From Bacillota bacterium (GTDB lineage: Bacteria; Bacillota; Clostridia; Clostridiales; Clostridiaceae), in NCBI GenBank assembly GCA_023451395.1, contig JAEXZL010000181.1, positions 1-46,070 on the forward strand: a DNA stretch of 46,070 nt. Direction: 5' to 3'. Every line of letters starts with the position of its first letter. The first letter of the stretch is position 1. The notes beneath the pieces were generated by a model that saw only the letters and a program-made list of their open reading frames with translations, did no database searches and was not told where the DNA came from. The position numbers and the translations under genes were made by a program. This document shows, one piece after another, positions 14,578 through 23,731 of the stretch.

Positions 14578-17070
14578 TCATCTCGTTCCTTTGGTAAAAA
14601 CTTCAGGATTTTCCTTTATTAAATTTATAAAGACATCAACCATCCTACTGTCAAATTGAGTTCCCTTATTTACTTCCAGTTGATTAATAGCCTCAGCTAA
14701 GGTTAGTGGTTCTTTATAAGGTCTATGGGATATCATGGCATCAAAGGCATCTACAACAGCAAGGCACCTAGCCTCCTCAGGTATGTTTTCCCCACTTATT
14801 CCCCTAGGATATCCCTTACCATCATACCTCTCATGATGGCAGATAACCGCTGGTATTACATTGACTAAATTTGGTATATGCTTAAATATATCTACAGAAA
14901 GCTCCACGTGCTTCTTCATTATGTCATATTCTTCCCTGGTAAGCTTGTCTGGTTTAGTTAATATGCTCTCTGGAACTCCTATTTTCCCCACATCATGAAG
15001 AAGTCCTGCATTTTTTATTATTTCCAGTTTCTCTTCACTGAAACCAAGAGCTCTCCCTAACATAACTCCGTAGTTTGATACATTATCTGAATGTCCGAAG
15101 GTATAGTGATCCTTAATATCGATTGCTGCTGCCAAAGCATAAACAGAAGCCATTAATATCCCGTTATCCTTTTTATCGCTACCATCTTTCATTGTATCAT
15201 TATATATTATGCATCTATTTCTTCCGCATTTCTTGGCAAAGTACATAGCCTTATCAGCTTTTTCTAAGAGATCCTCTTTTACAAGAGCATTACTTGGATA
15301 CTCAGCTATACCTGCACTGACAGAAATAAATTGATTTGTATCACTAGTAATGTCAAAGGCCCTTTGAATGTCTTCTCTAATCTTTTCTACAATTTCAAAG
15401 GTCTCTTGAGATGTTTTATCTATTAGTATTAAGGCAAATTCCTCTCCCCCATATCTACAGGCTATATCCTTTGAGCTCATACTCTTTCTAAGAATTCCAG
15501 CAATTATCTTTAGTGCTTTATCTCCAGCAGAATGTCCATAAAGGTCATTATAGAATTTAAAATAATCTACATCCATCATTACAACTGAAAGATATTTATG
15601 CTGCTTATTGTATATTTGTTCTTCTAGATACTCATAAAAATATCTATGATTATATAGCTCTGTTAATCCATCGGTTATTGCCTGTACCTTTGCCATAGAA
15701 TAATTCCTAGCATTTTCAAAAGATGCAGCAGCTCCGTTTACTATTGTAAGTAGAGTATCAATATCATCCTTTTGGTATGGAGTAGAATCATTTTTTTCAC
15801 CTAGGGCAACCATACCTATTACATATCCTCTTAGTTTCACAGGAACAATTAATTCTATTTTCATATTCTCTATTTGCTTTTTCTCCACAGACCAAAGTGA
15901 ATTGAAATATGAATTATTATTTACATCACTGGCAGACAAGATATTATTTCCCTTAAACCATTTTATTAATGGGTGATTTTGATTAAGGACTATCCTTTGC
16001 AAATCAACATCCTCTGCTGCACTCCTACTAATACACTTAAAGTCCTCTCCCTCCTTAGGCTCTATAAAAATATAAATACGTTCAGGCTGTATAGTAACAT
16101 TTAAAACTTTAATTATGTATTCATTTATCTCTCCTATTTCTAGGCTGATACTTAAATTCTCAGTAAAATCCCTTAAAGCAGTTTTTTGACTGATTCTATC
16201 CTTATAAAAGAGTTTGTCAATAAAAAAGGTCGTCCACATTCTTACTTTATCTGAAATTGCCGAGTTTATTACAGCAACTATTATTCCGGACAAGACGGCA
16301 CTAACGAGTATTTCTTCTCTAAGAAAAATATAAAAGAGTAAAAGTGATATAAGGAAAATTATTATTTGAATAGCAGCATTAGTAGCCGTATGGAAAATTT
16401 TTCTTATTATCAATCTTGTTCCTAAAAATCTATATCTATATATTGAGTAGAATATTAAAAATGCATTAACACAGTTTAGAGCTATATCAACAGGATATTG
16501 TCCTACAGAAGGGATAAAGTTTAAAAGTGTTCCTATCTGCGAACAGGCCATACCAATAAGAATCAAAGATACCTTTTCTAAGGGCATTTTTTTATTTTTC
16601 ATCTGTCTTATTATATTTATTACAGACAAGAAAACAAAGCCAACTCCCCAGAGAGCAAAGAGCACAGCCCCCCAGCCCATATTGTAATCTAAAGCGCCAT
16701 CAATCATAGTAGCTGATGTTACAATATATCCTTCAAAATTGATTACTTCCAATAAAATTGCTCCTAAATACCCTACAATCAATATATTTTTATTACTTTC
16801 ACATTCTGTATATGCTATGGAAAAATGATAAAAGAGAATAGGTATACCTATTATTCCTGCCACCATAACTCTATTCCAAAATAGAGAGCTGCTTCCCATA
16901 TTAATCCTCATTAATAAAGAACCTAAGGACCACACTGACATGAATATTAGAAAAACACTATAAATTCTTCTTACCCTTGTTTTTTTCGAATACAAAAATA
17001 CTAACAGTAAAAATACATAACACAATAATGCTCCTGCTGGTATTGCAATGTTAAGTAAAGGTAAGTTCAT
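14578..17070 (-). CDS. Membrane GGDEF and HD-GYP dual c-di-GMP protein
   Basis: An 830-residue protein with about seven to nine membrane segments in residues 1-275, like the 7TM sensor half of some histidine kinases. It continues with a GAF-like domain (about 300-455), a GGDEF domain with GGEEF at 541-545, and an HD-GYP domain with HD at 692-693 and GKGYPRG near 751. Both enzyme signatures look intact, so it could make and degrade c-di-GMP. The usual RxxD inhibitory site before GGEEF is replaced by SSKD (532-535). A GAGGTGATG ribosome site supports the start. It is the third gene after the ICMT-like and GH3 genes, 22 bp after GH3. Confidence 0.93.
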   Translation of the reverse strand: MNLPLLNIAIPAGALLCYVFLLLVFLYSKKTRVRRIYSVFLIFMSVWSLGSLLMRINMGSSSLFWNRVMVAGIIGIPILFYHFSIAYTECESNKNILIVGYLGAILLEVINFEGYIVTSATMIDGALDYNMGWGAVLFALWGVGFVFLSVINIIRQMKNKKMPLEKVSLILIGMACSQIGTLLNFIPSVGQYPVDIALNCVNAFLIFYSIYRYRFLGTRLIIRKIFHTATNAAIQIIIFLISLLLFYIFLREEILVSAVLSGIIVAVINSAISDKVRMWTTFFIDKLFYKDRISQKTALRDFTENLSISLEIGEINEYIIKVLNVTIQPERIYIFIEPKEGEDFKCISRSAAEDVDLQRIVLNQNHPLIKWFKGNNILSASDVNNNSYFNSLWSVEKKQIENMKIELIVPVKLRGYVIGMVALGEKNDSTPYQKDDIDTLLTIVNGAAASFENARNYSMAKVQAITDGLTELYNHRYFYEYLEEQIYNKQHKYLSVVMMDVDYFKFYNDLYGHSAGDKALKIIAGILRKSMSSKDIACRYGGEEFALILIDKTSQETFEIVEKIREDIQRAFDITSDTNQFISVSAGIAEYPSNALVKEDLLEKADKAMYFAKKCGRNRCIIYNDTMKDGSDKKDNGILMASVYALAAAIDIKDHYTFGHSDNVSNYGVMLGRALGFSEEKLEIIKNAGLLHDVGKIGVPESILTKPDKLTREEYDIMKKHVELSVDIFKHIPNLVNVIPAVICHHERYDGKGYPRGISGENIPEEARCLAVVDAFDAMISHRPYKEPLTLAEAINQLEVNKGTQFDSRMVDVFINLIKENPEVFTKGTR

Positions 17071-17092
17071 CTCATCACCTCAAACCAATGTA

Positions 17093-18688
17093 CTATAATG
17101 TAATACTTCTAATTACCTCTTCTCCTGGGTTTATTCTGGAAAGCTTCATTTCCTGTTCCTTTAGCCTTCTAAAGCTACCTGGTTTAACTAAGGTAACCAT
17201 AAGAAGATCTCTCATCAAAAGCTGCTCCATATCCTCATAATCATGATCAACCTTCTTCAAAGCATTTCTAAGACTCTCCTTAACTTCCTTCTCACTTTTA
17301 TCTTGTTCCTTTAACTCGCAATAAACGTGAAGCATAGGTTCATTTTCAATATATTCCTTCGCCGCAACCCAATCCTCTAAAGCTATTCCTGTTATTACAA
17401 AAGATTTTGATAGAGTATCTGCAGTAATTCTTGTAAATCCCGCCAAATCAATAATATTTGCTATTCGATCCACATATCTTATTTGAGGTAGATAAATACC
17501 AAATTCTGCATTATCCTTTGCGGTACACTGAATTATATCTCCAACTCTATATCTAACGAAAACTCCACCTTTAAACTTTGTGGTAACAAGCTCATATTTT
17601 TTTCCCTCTTCTAGCTCATTTAATAAAACAGTGGTAGGAATATAGCTTTTGTCAGAGAGACTTCTTAAATATTCCTCTTCAGGTATGAACTCTAAAAAAT
17701 TCACATCAGGGTAAAAAGTCAAACCTTTATCTCCCCAGGTCTCCGTTGCCACAAAGGTAAGCTCTGTTCCCCCATATACCTCTATAGGCTTCTTTCCCCA
17801 GTAATATTCTATCTGATCAACGAACTGCCTACTATCAGTCCCTGCGCAAAGTATTCCCTTTAAAGACCATATATCCTTAGGTAATATTGGTCTTTTATTT
17901 ATTTTACTTTTAAGCACTGCTGAAATAAGCTTATACCACATCTTTAGGCTCTTTGGTCTGTAGCTTCCCATAAAGCTTTCTTTATTTTGCTTATCTTGTG
18001 TCTCATGAGAATTGTTATGATTAGCAAAGCTCTCACCTATTCTCACCAAAACACTAGAGAGACCAAAAAATAGATCTATTCCCTTTTCTATTCCCATCTG
18101 AAACCCCTTTACATTTCTTTCCTCAAAGGACATAGTTTGAGCCTCATCTAAAGGCGGAAGATAATTGAATTCTATTTCATTCCCTACTATGTAAGGTAGA
18201 AGTCCTGTTAGGTAGGGTAATGGAGCCATTCCATAAAGGAAGGTATCCTCATTTCTTAAATTTATATCTCCCTTTTTTTCACTAGTGCAAAGTAAAAGGC
18301 TTCCAATCATACACTTAGTATGTTCCTTTAGCATCTCTTCAGAATAAGGTGCAAGCTTAATAGGATTGCTGCCGCCTCTCCAAGTAGTCTGTATCCAATA
18401 TTTAGTTTTACAAGGCAGCTTATCCTCTTCCTTGTTTAAAAGTATATCAGCATAATCCTCGTAAGTTGTTAAGGGTATTACTCTTCTAAACTCTTCAACA
18501 GTTTTAGGCTTTACTCCCTTTCCCATAATTTTTTCGCCTATATAGCTCTTTGATAAAAGATCAATTTGCTCCATAAGCAATCTTTCCTGTATTTCCATAA
18601 CCTCATCAATTGATAGATCCAAAAAACCGCAGTATTTCGTCCATATCTTTTTATATTCTTCCTTTTTAAGCATTTCTGTTAAATTCAT
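17093..18688 (-). CDS. GH3-family adenylating enzyme
   Basis: About 531 residues resembling the GH3 auxin-responsive acyl-acid amido synthetase family, which adenylates carboxylic acids and joins them to amines. Counting from the upstream TTG at 18700, motif I is TTWRGGSNPIKLAP (105-118), motif II is VYGGTELTF (E313), and motif III is VRYRVGD (384-388). Motif I departs from the usual SSGTSxGxxKxxP, with W and R at the third and fourth positions. The ATG at 18686-18688 is preferred because GGGGGT sits 4 bp upstream. No signal peptide is visible. The substrate is unknown; bacterial GH3 proteins are poorly characterised. It is in one operon with an ICMT-like methyltransferase and a c-di-GMP protein. 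Confidence 0.8.
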   Translation of the reverse strand: MNLTEMLKKEEYKKIWTKYCGFLDLSIDEVMEIQERLLMEQIDLLSKSYIGEKIMGKGVKPKTVEEFRRVIPLTTYEDYADILLNKEEDKLPCKTKYWIQTTWRGGSNPIKLAPYSEEMLKEHTKCMIGSLLLCTSEKKGDINLRNEDTFLYGMAPLPYLTGLLPYIVGNEIEFNYLPPLDEAQTMSFEERNVKGFQMGIEKGIDLFFGLSSVLVRIGESFANHNNSHETQDKQNKESFMGSYRPKSLKMWYKLISAVLKSKINKRPILPKDIWSLKGILCAGTDSRQFVDQIEYYWGKKPIEVYGGTELTFVATETWGDKGLTFYPDVNFLEFIPEEEYLRSLSDKSYIPTTVLLNELEEGKKYELVTTKFKGGVFVRYRVGDIIQCTAKDNAEFGIYLPQIRYVDRIANIIDLAGFTRITADTLSKSFVITGIALEDWVAAKEYIENEPMLHVYCELKEQDKSEKEVKESLRNALKKVDHDYEDMEQLLMRDLLMVTLVKPGSFRRLKEQEMKLSRINPGEEVIRSITL

Positions 18689-18703
18689 AAATACCCCCAA
18701 AAC

Positions 18704-19264
18704 TTATTTTATTGTTTTAAAACACCTCTTCCAACTTTCTACATTTGGAATAAGCATAGGTGTGCTTTTCTTATACTCTTCATAATCCTTAAATATCTTA
18801 ATAAAAAAATACTTCTCCTGCAGTACAACATAAATTACATCTAAGCTTGTCCATATTAACCCTGCCATGAGGAGAGGTACAGATTCCGTATATAAAGCAT
18901 AAAATAAATACATGAAGAAAAACCACAGCACTCCTGGATGCCTGCATAAGGCATAAGTTCCAGTATCTACAAGCCCATCATTGTACTTTTTACCTCCATA
19001 GGTTTTACTAAAAGGAAGCTCTAAGAATAATGAATAAATTAATAAAAATAAAAAAATCAATGATAAGAGCAAAAAAAAATTTCTTAATGAATTCCCAATG
19101 TAATAATTTTTATTAAAATTCGGTATATTTATGGTGCTGTAAATAATTAAAACTAAACCCGAAAAGGCACAGGCTATTTTATATAATACCTTCCCTTTCA
19201 TATTGAAGTAGTCAAAGAGATAAAAAAGAATAAAAGAAAAGCCTCCTGTCAAAATAAATTCCAT
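18704..19264 (-). CDS. ICMT/PEMT-like membrane methyltransferase
   Basis: A 186-residue membrane protein with about five hydrophobic segments. The C-terminal half carries the pattern of the isoprenylcysteine carboxyl methyltransferase / phospholipid methyltransferase group: GTYALCRHPGVLWFF, then QEKYFF, then FKDYEEYKKSTPMLIP. In that group these residues bind S-adenosylmethionine. It is the first gene of a three-gene operon with the GH3 enzyme (about 15 bp gap) and the GGDEF/HD-GYP protein. The acceptor is unknown; a lipid or an adenylated acid product are both possible. AAAGGAG precedes the ATG. Confidence 0.7.
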   Translation of the reverse strand: MEFILTGGFSFILFYLFDYFNMKGKVLYKIACAFSGLVLIIYSTINIPNFNKNYYIGNSLRNFFLLLSLIFLFLLIYSLFLELPFSKTYGGKKYNDGLVDTGTYALCRHPGVLWFFFMYLFYALYTESVPLLMAGLIWTSLDVIYVVLQEKYFFIKIFKDYEEYKKSTPMLIPNVESWKRCFKTIK

Positions 19265-19410
19265 ATAACTCCTTTCCTTCTCTTAAAGAATAATTTTAAT
19301 TTTTATTACATTAATACATATAAATTATATGACTTTTTTAAGCAGAAATAAAGACTCATTTAAACTATGACAAAACCTTTTTCTATGACTTTACAGTAAT
19401 GTCAATATAA

Positions 19411-19440
19411 TTGACTAATTTTTCAAATCACTAATATACT
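19411..19440 (+). promoter_or_regulatory. Likely promoter of the orphan binding-protein gene
   Basis: TTGACT (19411-19416) and TATACT (19435-19440) are 18 bp apart. A second perfect -10 box, TATAAT at 19468-19473, has a weaker -35. Confidence 0.5.
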
Positions 19441-19525
19441 AAAATATACAATTATTAATTTCTATGATATAATCAATCTAATGTTACAAAATTATATATA
19501 AATGTTTAATAGTGAGTGTGATGTT

Positions 19526-20359
19526 ATGAAAAAATATAAGACTCTTACTATTTCTATACTCTTTATTTTTATTATAGCTATTCTTCAAGGATGCAGTACT
19601 ACTACTGATTCCATCAGTTCCACAGCACGAACCATAGTTAAGGAACAGCTTATTGTTGGAATGAGTCTTAGCTTTCCGCCTTTTGAGACCACTGATGAAA
19701 AGGGTACTCCCTCTGGACTCAGTGTGGACTTGGCTAAGGACCTTGGTGATTATTTAAATCTAGAAGTAAAAATAGAGAACCTTCCTTACGACAGTCTGAT
19801 ATCAGCTGTTAAGGATAAAAAGGTAGATGTTGTGATTTCCTCACTTCCCATAACCTCTGAAAGAGAAGCTATAGTGGATTTTTCTAATCCATATGCAAAT
19901 ATTAAGTTTTCACTTCTTTTAAGCCAAACCTCTGATATTGAAAATCTTAAGGATATAGCTCTTAAAGGAAGACCGTTGGCAGTTAAAGATGGTTCTTTAG
20001 GTCATATTTATGCCAAAGAAAAGCTTTCAGGTACTAAGCTTGCTGTTTTTTCCTCTGACAAGGAAGCTGTAGAAGCTGTAATTTCCGGTAAGGTTGGTGG
20101 ATATTTGCAGGATGAGATTTCCATATATAAGAATTGGAATCTCTACCCCTTGGCCACAAAAATAAACTTTAATGTAGGGGATTTTGCCCAAAGCTGGGGT
20201 ATAGCCATAAGTAAGGATAATTCTCAGCTTAAGGATGAAATAAATCTGTTTCTTGAAGAATATAATAAGAAGGGTGGCTTTTCGAGTCTTACAGAGAAAT
20301 ATCTTTCTAAAGCGCAGGATAACTATAAAGAATGGGGAATTCCATTTATTTTTGATTAA
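19526..20359 (+). CDS. Amino-acid ABC transporter substrate-binding lipoprotein (orphan)
   Basis: About 277 residues of the bacterial extracellular solute-binding protein family 3, which usually binds polar amino acids. The signal peptide ends in the lipobox ILQGC. Family motifs include LIVGMSLSFPPFETTDEKG, GLSVDLAKDLG and DVVISSLPITSEREAIVDFSNPY. The ATG at 19526 is chosen because it begins the basic signal peptide (MKKYKTLT); an in-frame ATG eight codons upstream has no ribosome site. No permease or ATPase gene is adjacent, and the gene is followed by its own terminator, so it must work with a transporter encoded elsewhere or act as a receptor. Confidence 0.9.
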   Translation: MKKYKTLTISILFIFIIAILQGCSTTTDSISSTARTIVKEQLIVGMSLSFPPFETTDEKGTPSGLSVDLAKDLGDYLNLEVKIENLPYDSLISAVKDKKVDVVISSLPITSEREAIVDFSNPYANIKFSLLLSQTSDIENLKDIALKGRPLAVKDGSLGHIYAKEKLSGTKLAVFSSDKEAVEAVISGKVGGYLQDEISIYKNWNLYPLATKINFNVGDFAQSWGIAISKDNSQLKDEINLFLEEYNKKGGFSSLTEKYLSKAQDNYKEWGIPFIFD

Positions 20360-20377
20360 TAGTAAGTCTTTATAAAA

Positions 20378-20452
20378 TGGAGCCTATGCTCCAAAAAGCA
20401 GAATTTTAGTACCTATAGATTGGACATAATCTACAAGTCCTTTCTATAGGTA
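20378..20452 (+). terminator. Two hairpins after the orphan binding-protein gene
   Basis: A short TGGAGC/GCTCCA hairpin (20378-20393) is followed by a longer one, TACCTATAGA/TCTATAGGTA (20410-20419 and 20443-20452), with an inner GGAC/GTCC pair and then TCTTTATTT. The second is the better terminator candidate. Confidence 0.6.
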
Positions 20453-20502
20453 TCTTTATTTACATTAAAATGGTGGAGAATTAATTTTTAATGGAGAAGA
20501 AT

Positions 20503-21645
20503 TTAATTATTCATTGCAAGGCTGTATAAAAGCTTTATTCCTGTTTCCATTACAGATTCATCAAAGTCAAAGCTTCCATGATGTAATGGTTTATTAAATA
20601 TTTTATCTCCAGTTCCTAAAAACAGCATTGCTCCCGGAGTATTTTGAAGATAGAAGGAAAAGTCTTCTGCCGCCATATTAGGAGTTAATGATTCAAGGAT
20701 ACTATTCTCTCCAAATTCCTTGCTTATTACTCTTCTAGCTACTGCAATGGCAGATTTGGCATTTATAGTGGCAGGGTACTGTTTTACAAAATCCAAGACT
20801 GCAGTACATCCTCCTGCTTTTGCAACACCTTCTACCACCGCTTCCATCCTTCCCCTTATCTCCTCCTCAAGCTCAGAACTTACAGTTCTCACCGTTCCTG
20901 TTAATGTTGCCTCTCCAGGTATGATGTTATATTCTGTACCAGAATTAAACTTTCCTATGGTAAGTACTGCTGCATCCGTTGGATTAATTCCTCTTGATAC
21001 TATGTTTTGAAGGGAGCCTACAATTTCTGCCGCAGTAACCAAGGCATCCTTCCCTAGATGTGGCATGGCACCATGAGCGGAAGAGCCCTTAACCTCTACC
21101 TTAAATCTTGCATTTGAAGCCATAAGCACACCTTCCTTAACTCCAATGCTTCCCTTAGGAACTGAGGGCCAAAGGTGAAGGGCATAGATTGAATCCACCT
21201 TAGGATTATCTAATACCCCTTCCTTAACCAAAACCTCAGCTCCACCATATATTTCCTCAGCACTTTGGAATATCAGCTTTACATTGCCTTCCAGCTTATT
21301 CCTATCCTTCATTATAGCCTCAGCAGCACCAAGAAGCATTGCTATATGTCCATCATGGCCACAGGCGTGCATAACTCCCTGTCTTTCAGACCTATATTCA
21401 TTATTGCTTATCTCCTGAACTGGTAGAGCATCAATATCTGCTCTTAATGCTATAGTAGCTCCTGGTTTAGCTCCTCTTATCAAAGCCACCAGAGAGGTTC
21501 CTGAATATCCCTCCTGCACCTCTATGCCTAAGGCCTCTAGTTCTTTTCTAATAAAAGCAGAGGTCTCGAACTCTTCTCTTGAAAGTTCTGGCCATTTATG
21601 AAGCTTTCTTCTTACCCTAATTGCTTTTTCTAATATTTCCCCCAT
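20503..21645 (-). CDS. M20-family amidohydrolase
   Basis: A 380-residue cytoplasmic metallo-amidohydrolase of the M20D / N-acyl-amino-acid hydrolase type. Metal-site motifs are ALRADIDALPVQE (D70) and HACGHDGH (C95, H97, D98), followed by QSAEE and MAAEDFSFYLQNTPGAMLFLGTG. The length is typical. Members remove acyl groups from amino acids or split short peptide conjugates; the exact substrate cannot be told. AGGAGGAAAGTA precedes the start. It stands alone, convergent with the orphan amino-acid binding protein. Confidence 0.93.
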   Translation of the reverse strand: MGEILEKAIRVRRKLHKWPELSREEFETSAFIRKELEALGIEVQEGYSGTSLVALIRGAKPGATIALRADIDALPVQEISNNEYRSERQGVMHACGHDGHIAMLLGAAEAIMKDRNKLEGNVKLIFQSAEEIYGGAEVLVKEGVLDNPKVDSIYALHLWPSVPKGSIGVKEGVLMASNARFKVEVKGSSAHGAMPHLGKDALVTAAEIVGSLQNIVSRGINPTDAAVLTIGKFNSGTEYNIIPGEATLTGTVRTVSSELEEEIRGRMEAVVEGVAKAGGCTAVLDFVKQYPATINAKSAIAVARRVISKEFGENSILESLTPNMAAEDFSFYLQNTPGAMLFLGTGDKIFNKPLHHGSFDFDESVMETGIKLLYSLAMNN

Positions 21646-21695
21646 TACTTTCCTCCTTAATATAACCTGGAGCTAACAAATGATTTCATTGAAGC

Positions 21696-22499
21696 TTAGG
21701 CTTTAAAATTCCTTCCTAGAACCTTTTCTTTTATCACAGAAATAACACCTAGATCAAGATTGCTCTTAGCTCTAAACCGTGCATGCTTCTTCACATCCTC
21801 CGGAGCATTTTCCATTGCATAGCTGTGGTAAGACTCCTGAAAAAGCTCAAGATCATTATAATAATCTCCAAAACTCATCGTCTCTTCCTTTGTTATGTTA
21901 AGCTCCTTTTGAATTATCCTAAGAGCTATACCTTTACTAGCGTACTTGCTAAAGATATCCATCCATACTTCCCCTGATATCTTTACCTGTAGATTATTAC
22001 CAAACTTGGGATAAAAGATTTTGAAGGAATTATCCTCAACACCCTTTAAATCCAACACAGCTACCTTAATAATTTCATCCTCTACAGAATTTAAATCATC
22101 TACAAATTTTATAGAATGATAATAATATTTAACTGTTTCTAAAATTTCACCATATACAGGCTTTAGATAAGCACAATCTTTTCCACATAATATTATATTT
22201 ATACCATGAATCTTTTCTCCTACCTGGATAATTTTCTTAACCTCATCCTTATCTATGGTAGCAGAGTATAGCTCTCTATCCTGAAATCTAACTAGAGCTC
22301 CATTTTCGGCAATATATGCTATGTCATCCTTTAGGTTAGAAAAATTATTCACTAGAGTTTCACATTGCCTGCCACTGGCTACAGCAAATTTGATATCTCT
22401 ATCTTTAAGCTGAGTGTATACATCATAGAATTCCTTTGGTACATATCCAGTTCCATCTAGCAAAGTACCATCCATGTCGCTAACCACAAGCTTTATCAT
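21696..22499 (-). CDS. Cof-type HAD-family phosphatase
   Basis: About 267 residues. HAD motif I is VVSDMDGTLLD at the N-terminus, with a type IIB cap, and motif IV is SFGDYYNDLELFQ near the C-terminus. Members dephosphorylate sugar phosphates, flavin mononucleotide or similar small molecules. The ATG at 22497-22499 is chosen because AAAGGAATGA lies a few bases upstream and it gives the usual MIKLVVSDMDG start; the frame is open seven codons further. Confidence 0.92.
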   Translation of the reverse strand: MIKLVVSDMDGTLLDGTGYVPKEFYDVYTQLKDRDIKFAVASGRQCETLVNNFSNLKDDIAYIAENGALVRFQDRELYSATIDKDEVKKIIQVGEKIHGINIILCGKDCAYLKPVYGEILETVKYYYHSIKFVDDLNSVEDEIIKVAVLDLKGVEDNSFKIFYPKFGNNLQVKISGEVWMDIFSKYASKGIALRIIQKELNITKEETMSFGDYYNDLELFQESYHSYAMENAPEDVKKHARFRAKSNLDLGVISVIKEKVLGRNFKA

Positions 22500-22595
22500 T
22501 TGAGTCATTCCTTTCTTCAATACTTAAGCTGCTTTTCACAAGTGAAAATAAGTATTTTAATATTTATAAGCTTATTATTCTCTATCTTATTTCAT

Positions 22596-23441
22596 TTAAA
22601 GAAGCTTTGTTCCACTTCCGTCCTGAGATATTAGCTTCTTTTTCATAAGTCCGCCTAAGGCATTTTTAAAATAGTTCTTACTAACGTTAAAGGTTGAATA
22701 TATATCCTCTGGAGAACTTTTATCATTATATACCATAAAACCATTATGCTCCTTGAGATAGCTCATGATTTTTTCCTCTAACTCAGGAAGTTCTTCCTTA
22801 GCGGTTCTTCTTGGTGTAAGTCCGAGCTTTCCATCTTCAAAAATCTTATTAACCCTAAGCTCCAAAGTATCTCCATATTCGATTTTGTTGAAATATTCAT
22901 TAAAGAGGATAACTCCCTTATATAAATTATCCACCGCCACCATAAGACTCTTATTGCTCTGAAAACCATAAACACTTCCCTTAACCTTATCTCCAACTGT
23001 GTAACTATGGTCTGTAGTTAGATGCTTATCCACATATGCGGAGGCAGCAAGCCTTCCAGTTTTATCTATATAAACATAAAATAAATACTTCTTATCTTTT
23101 TTAAAGGGATATATCTTTTCCTTCATGGGAACTAATATATCTCTATCCAACCCAATATCAACAAAAGCTCCTATGGTTGTGAGAGAAACCACCTTAAGAT
23201 AGCTAAGATGTCCTGCCCTAGCCAAGGGCTTTTTTAAGGTTGCTATTAATCTCTCATGAGAATCCTTATACACAAAGGCACTGATTTTATCGTTCACCTC
23301 TAATTCCTTATCTTCAGTATTAAGCTCCGGAAGAAATACCTGCTCACCAGAAGCATTACCCTCTTCTCTTAAGTAATAGCCCTTCCCAGCTTCCTTAATC
23401 ACTCTTAAAGTATTGTAATTTCCTATGTTAATCAAACCCAT
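22596..23441 (-). CDS. CvfB/YitL-like S1 RNA-binding protein
   Basis: About 281 residues resembling the CvfB family: repeated S1-like OB modules (YLKVVSLTTIGAFVDIGLDRDILVPM and KGSVYGFQSNKSLMVAVDN) and a C-terminal winged-helix-like part (FNVSKNYFKNALGGLMKKKLI). CvfB of Staphylococcus affects virulence gene expression and binds RNA. The start is uncertain among TTG 23456, ATG 23441 and TTG 23435. The last gives MINIGNYNTLRV with GAGGT 6 bp upstream and matches relatives best. The ATG is listed as a conservative choice. Confidence 0.88.
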   Translation of the reverse strand: MGLINIGNYNTLRVIKEAGKGYYLREEGNASGEQVFLPELNTEDKELEVNDKISAFVYKDSHERLIATLKKPLARAGHLSYLKVVSLTTIGAFVDIGLDRDILVPMKEKIYPFKKDKKYLFYVYIDKTGRLAASAYVDKHLTTDHSYTVGDKVKGSVYGFQSNKSLMVAVDNLYKGVILFNEYFNKIEYGDTLELRVNKIFEDGKLGLTPRRTAKEELPELEEKIMSYLKEHNGFMVYNDKSSPEDIYSTFNVSKNYFKNALGGLMKKKLISQDGSGTKLL

Positions 23442-23644
23442 TACCTCGCTTATCAAAATATATTTTATTTATTATGGCATATGAAAGAAACTTCTCTTCC
23501 ACAAGATATTTAGAGAATATCAAAAAAACTTGTACTATAAAAGATTTATTCATTTACAAAAGAAGATTTAACAGTTTTTCTATATTTTTTTCCAACATGC
23601 CTTATATTATTATATCCTATATTTAGAAAAATTAAATAAAACCA

Positions 23645-23672
23645 TTGACATTTATTTTACTGTTGATATACT
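23645..23672 (+). promoter_or_regulatory. Sigma-A promoter of the marR-degV pair
   Basis: A perfect TTGACA (23645-23650) and TATACT (23667-23672) are 16 bp apart, about 50-60 bp upstream of the MarR start. Confidence 0.65.
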
Positions 23673-23708
23673 ATACTTAAAATATTTTAATTAAATTATT
23701 TTAAGTAT
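23673..23708 (+). promoter_or_regulatory. Probable MarR operator (perfect 12-bp inverted repeat)
   Basis: ATACTTAAAATA (23673-23684) and its exact complement (23697-23708) flank a 12-nt spacer whose core TTTAATTAAA is itself palindromic. It begins one base after the -10 box, covers the expected transcription start, and lies before the MarR ribosome site. Autoregulation by the adjacent MarR protein is an inference. Confidence 0.6.
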
Positions 23709-23731
23709 TTTTTATATGTGAGGTGACCCCT

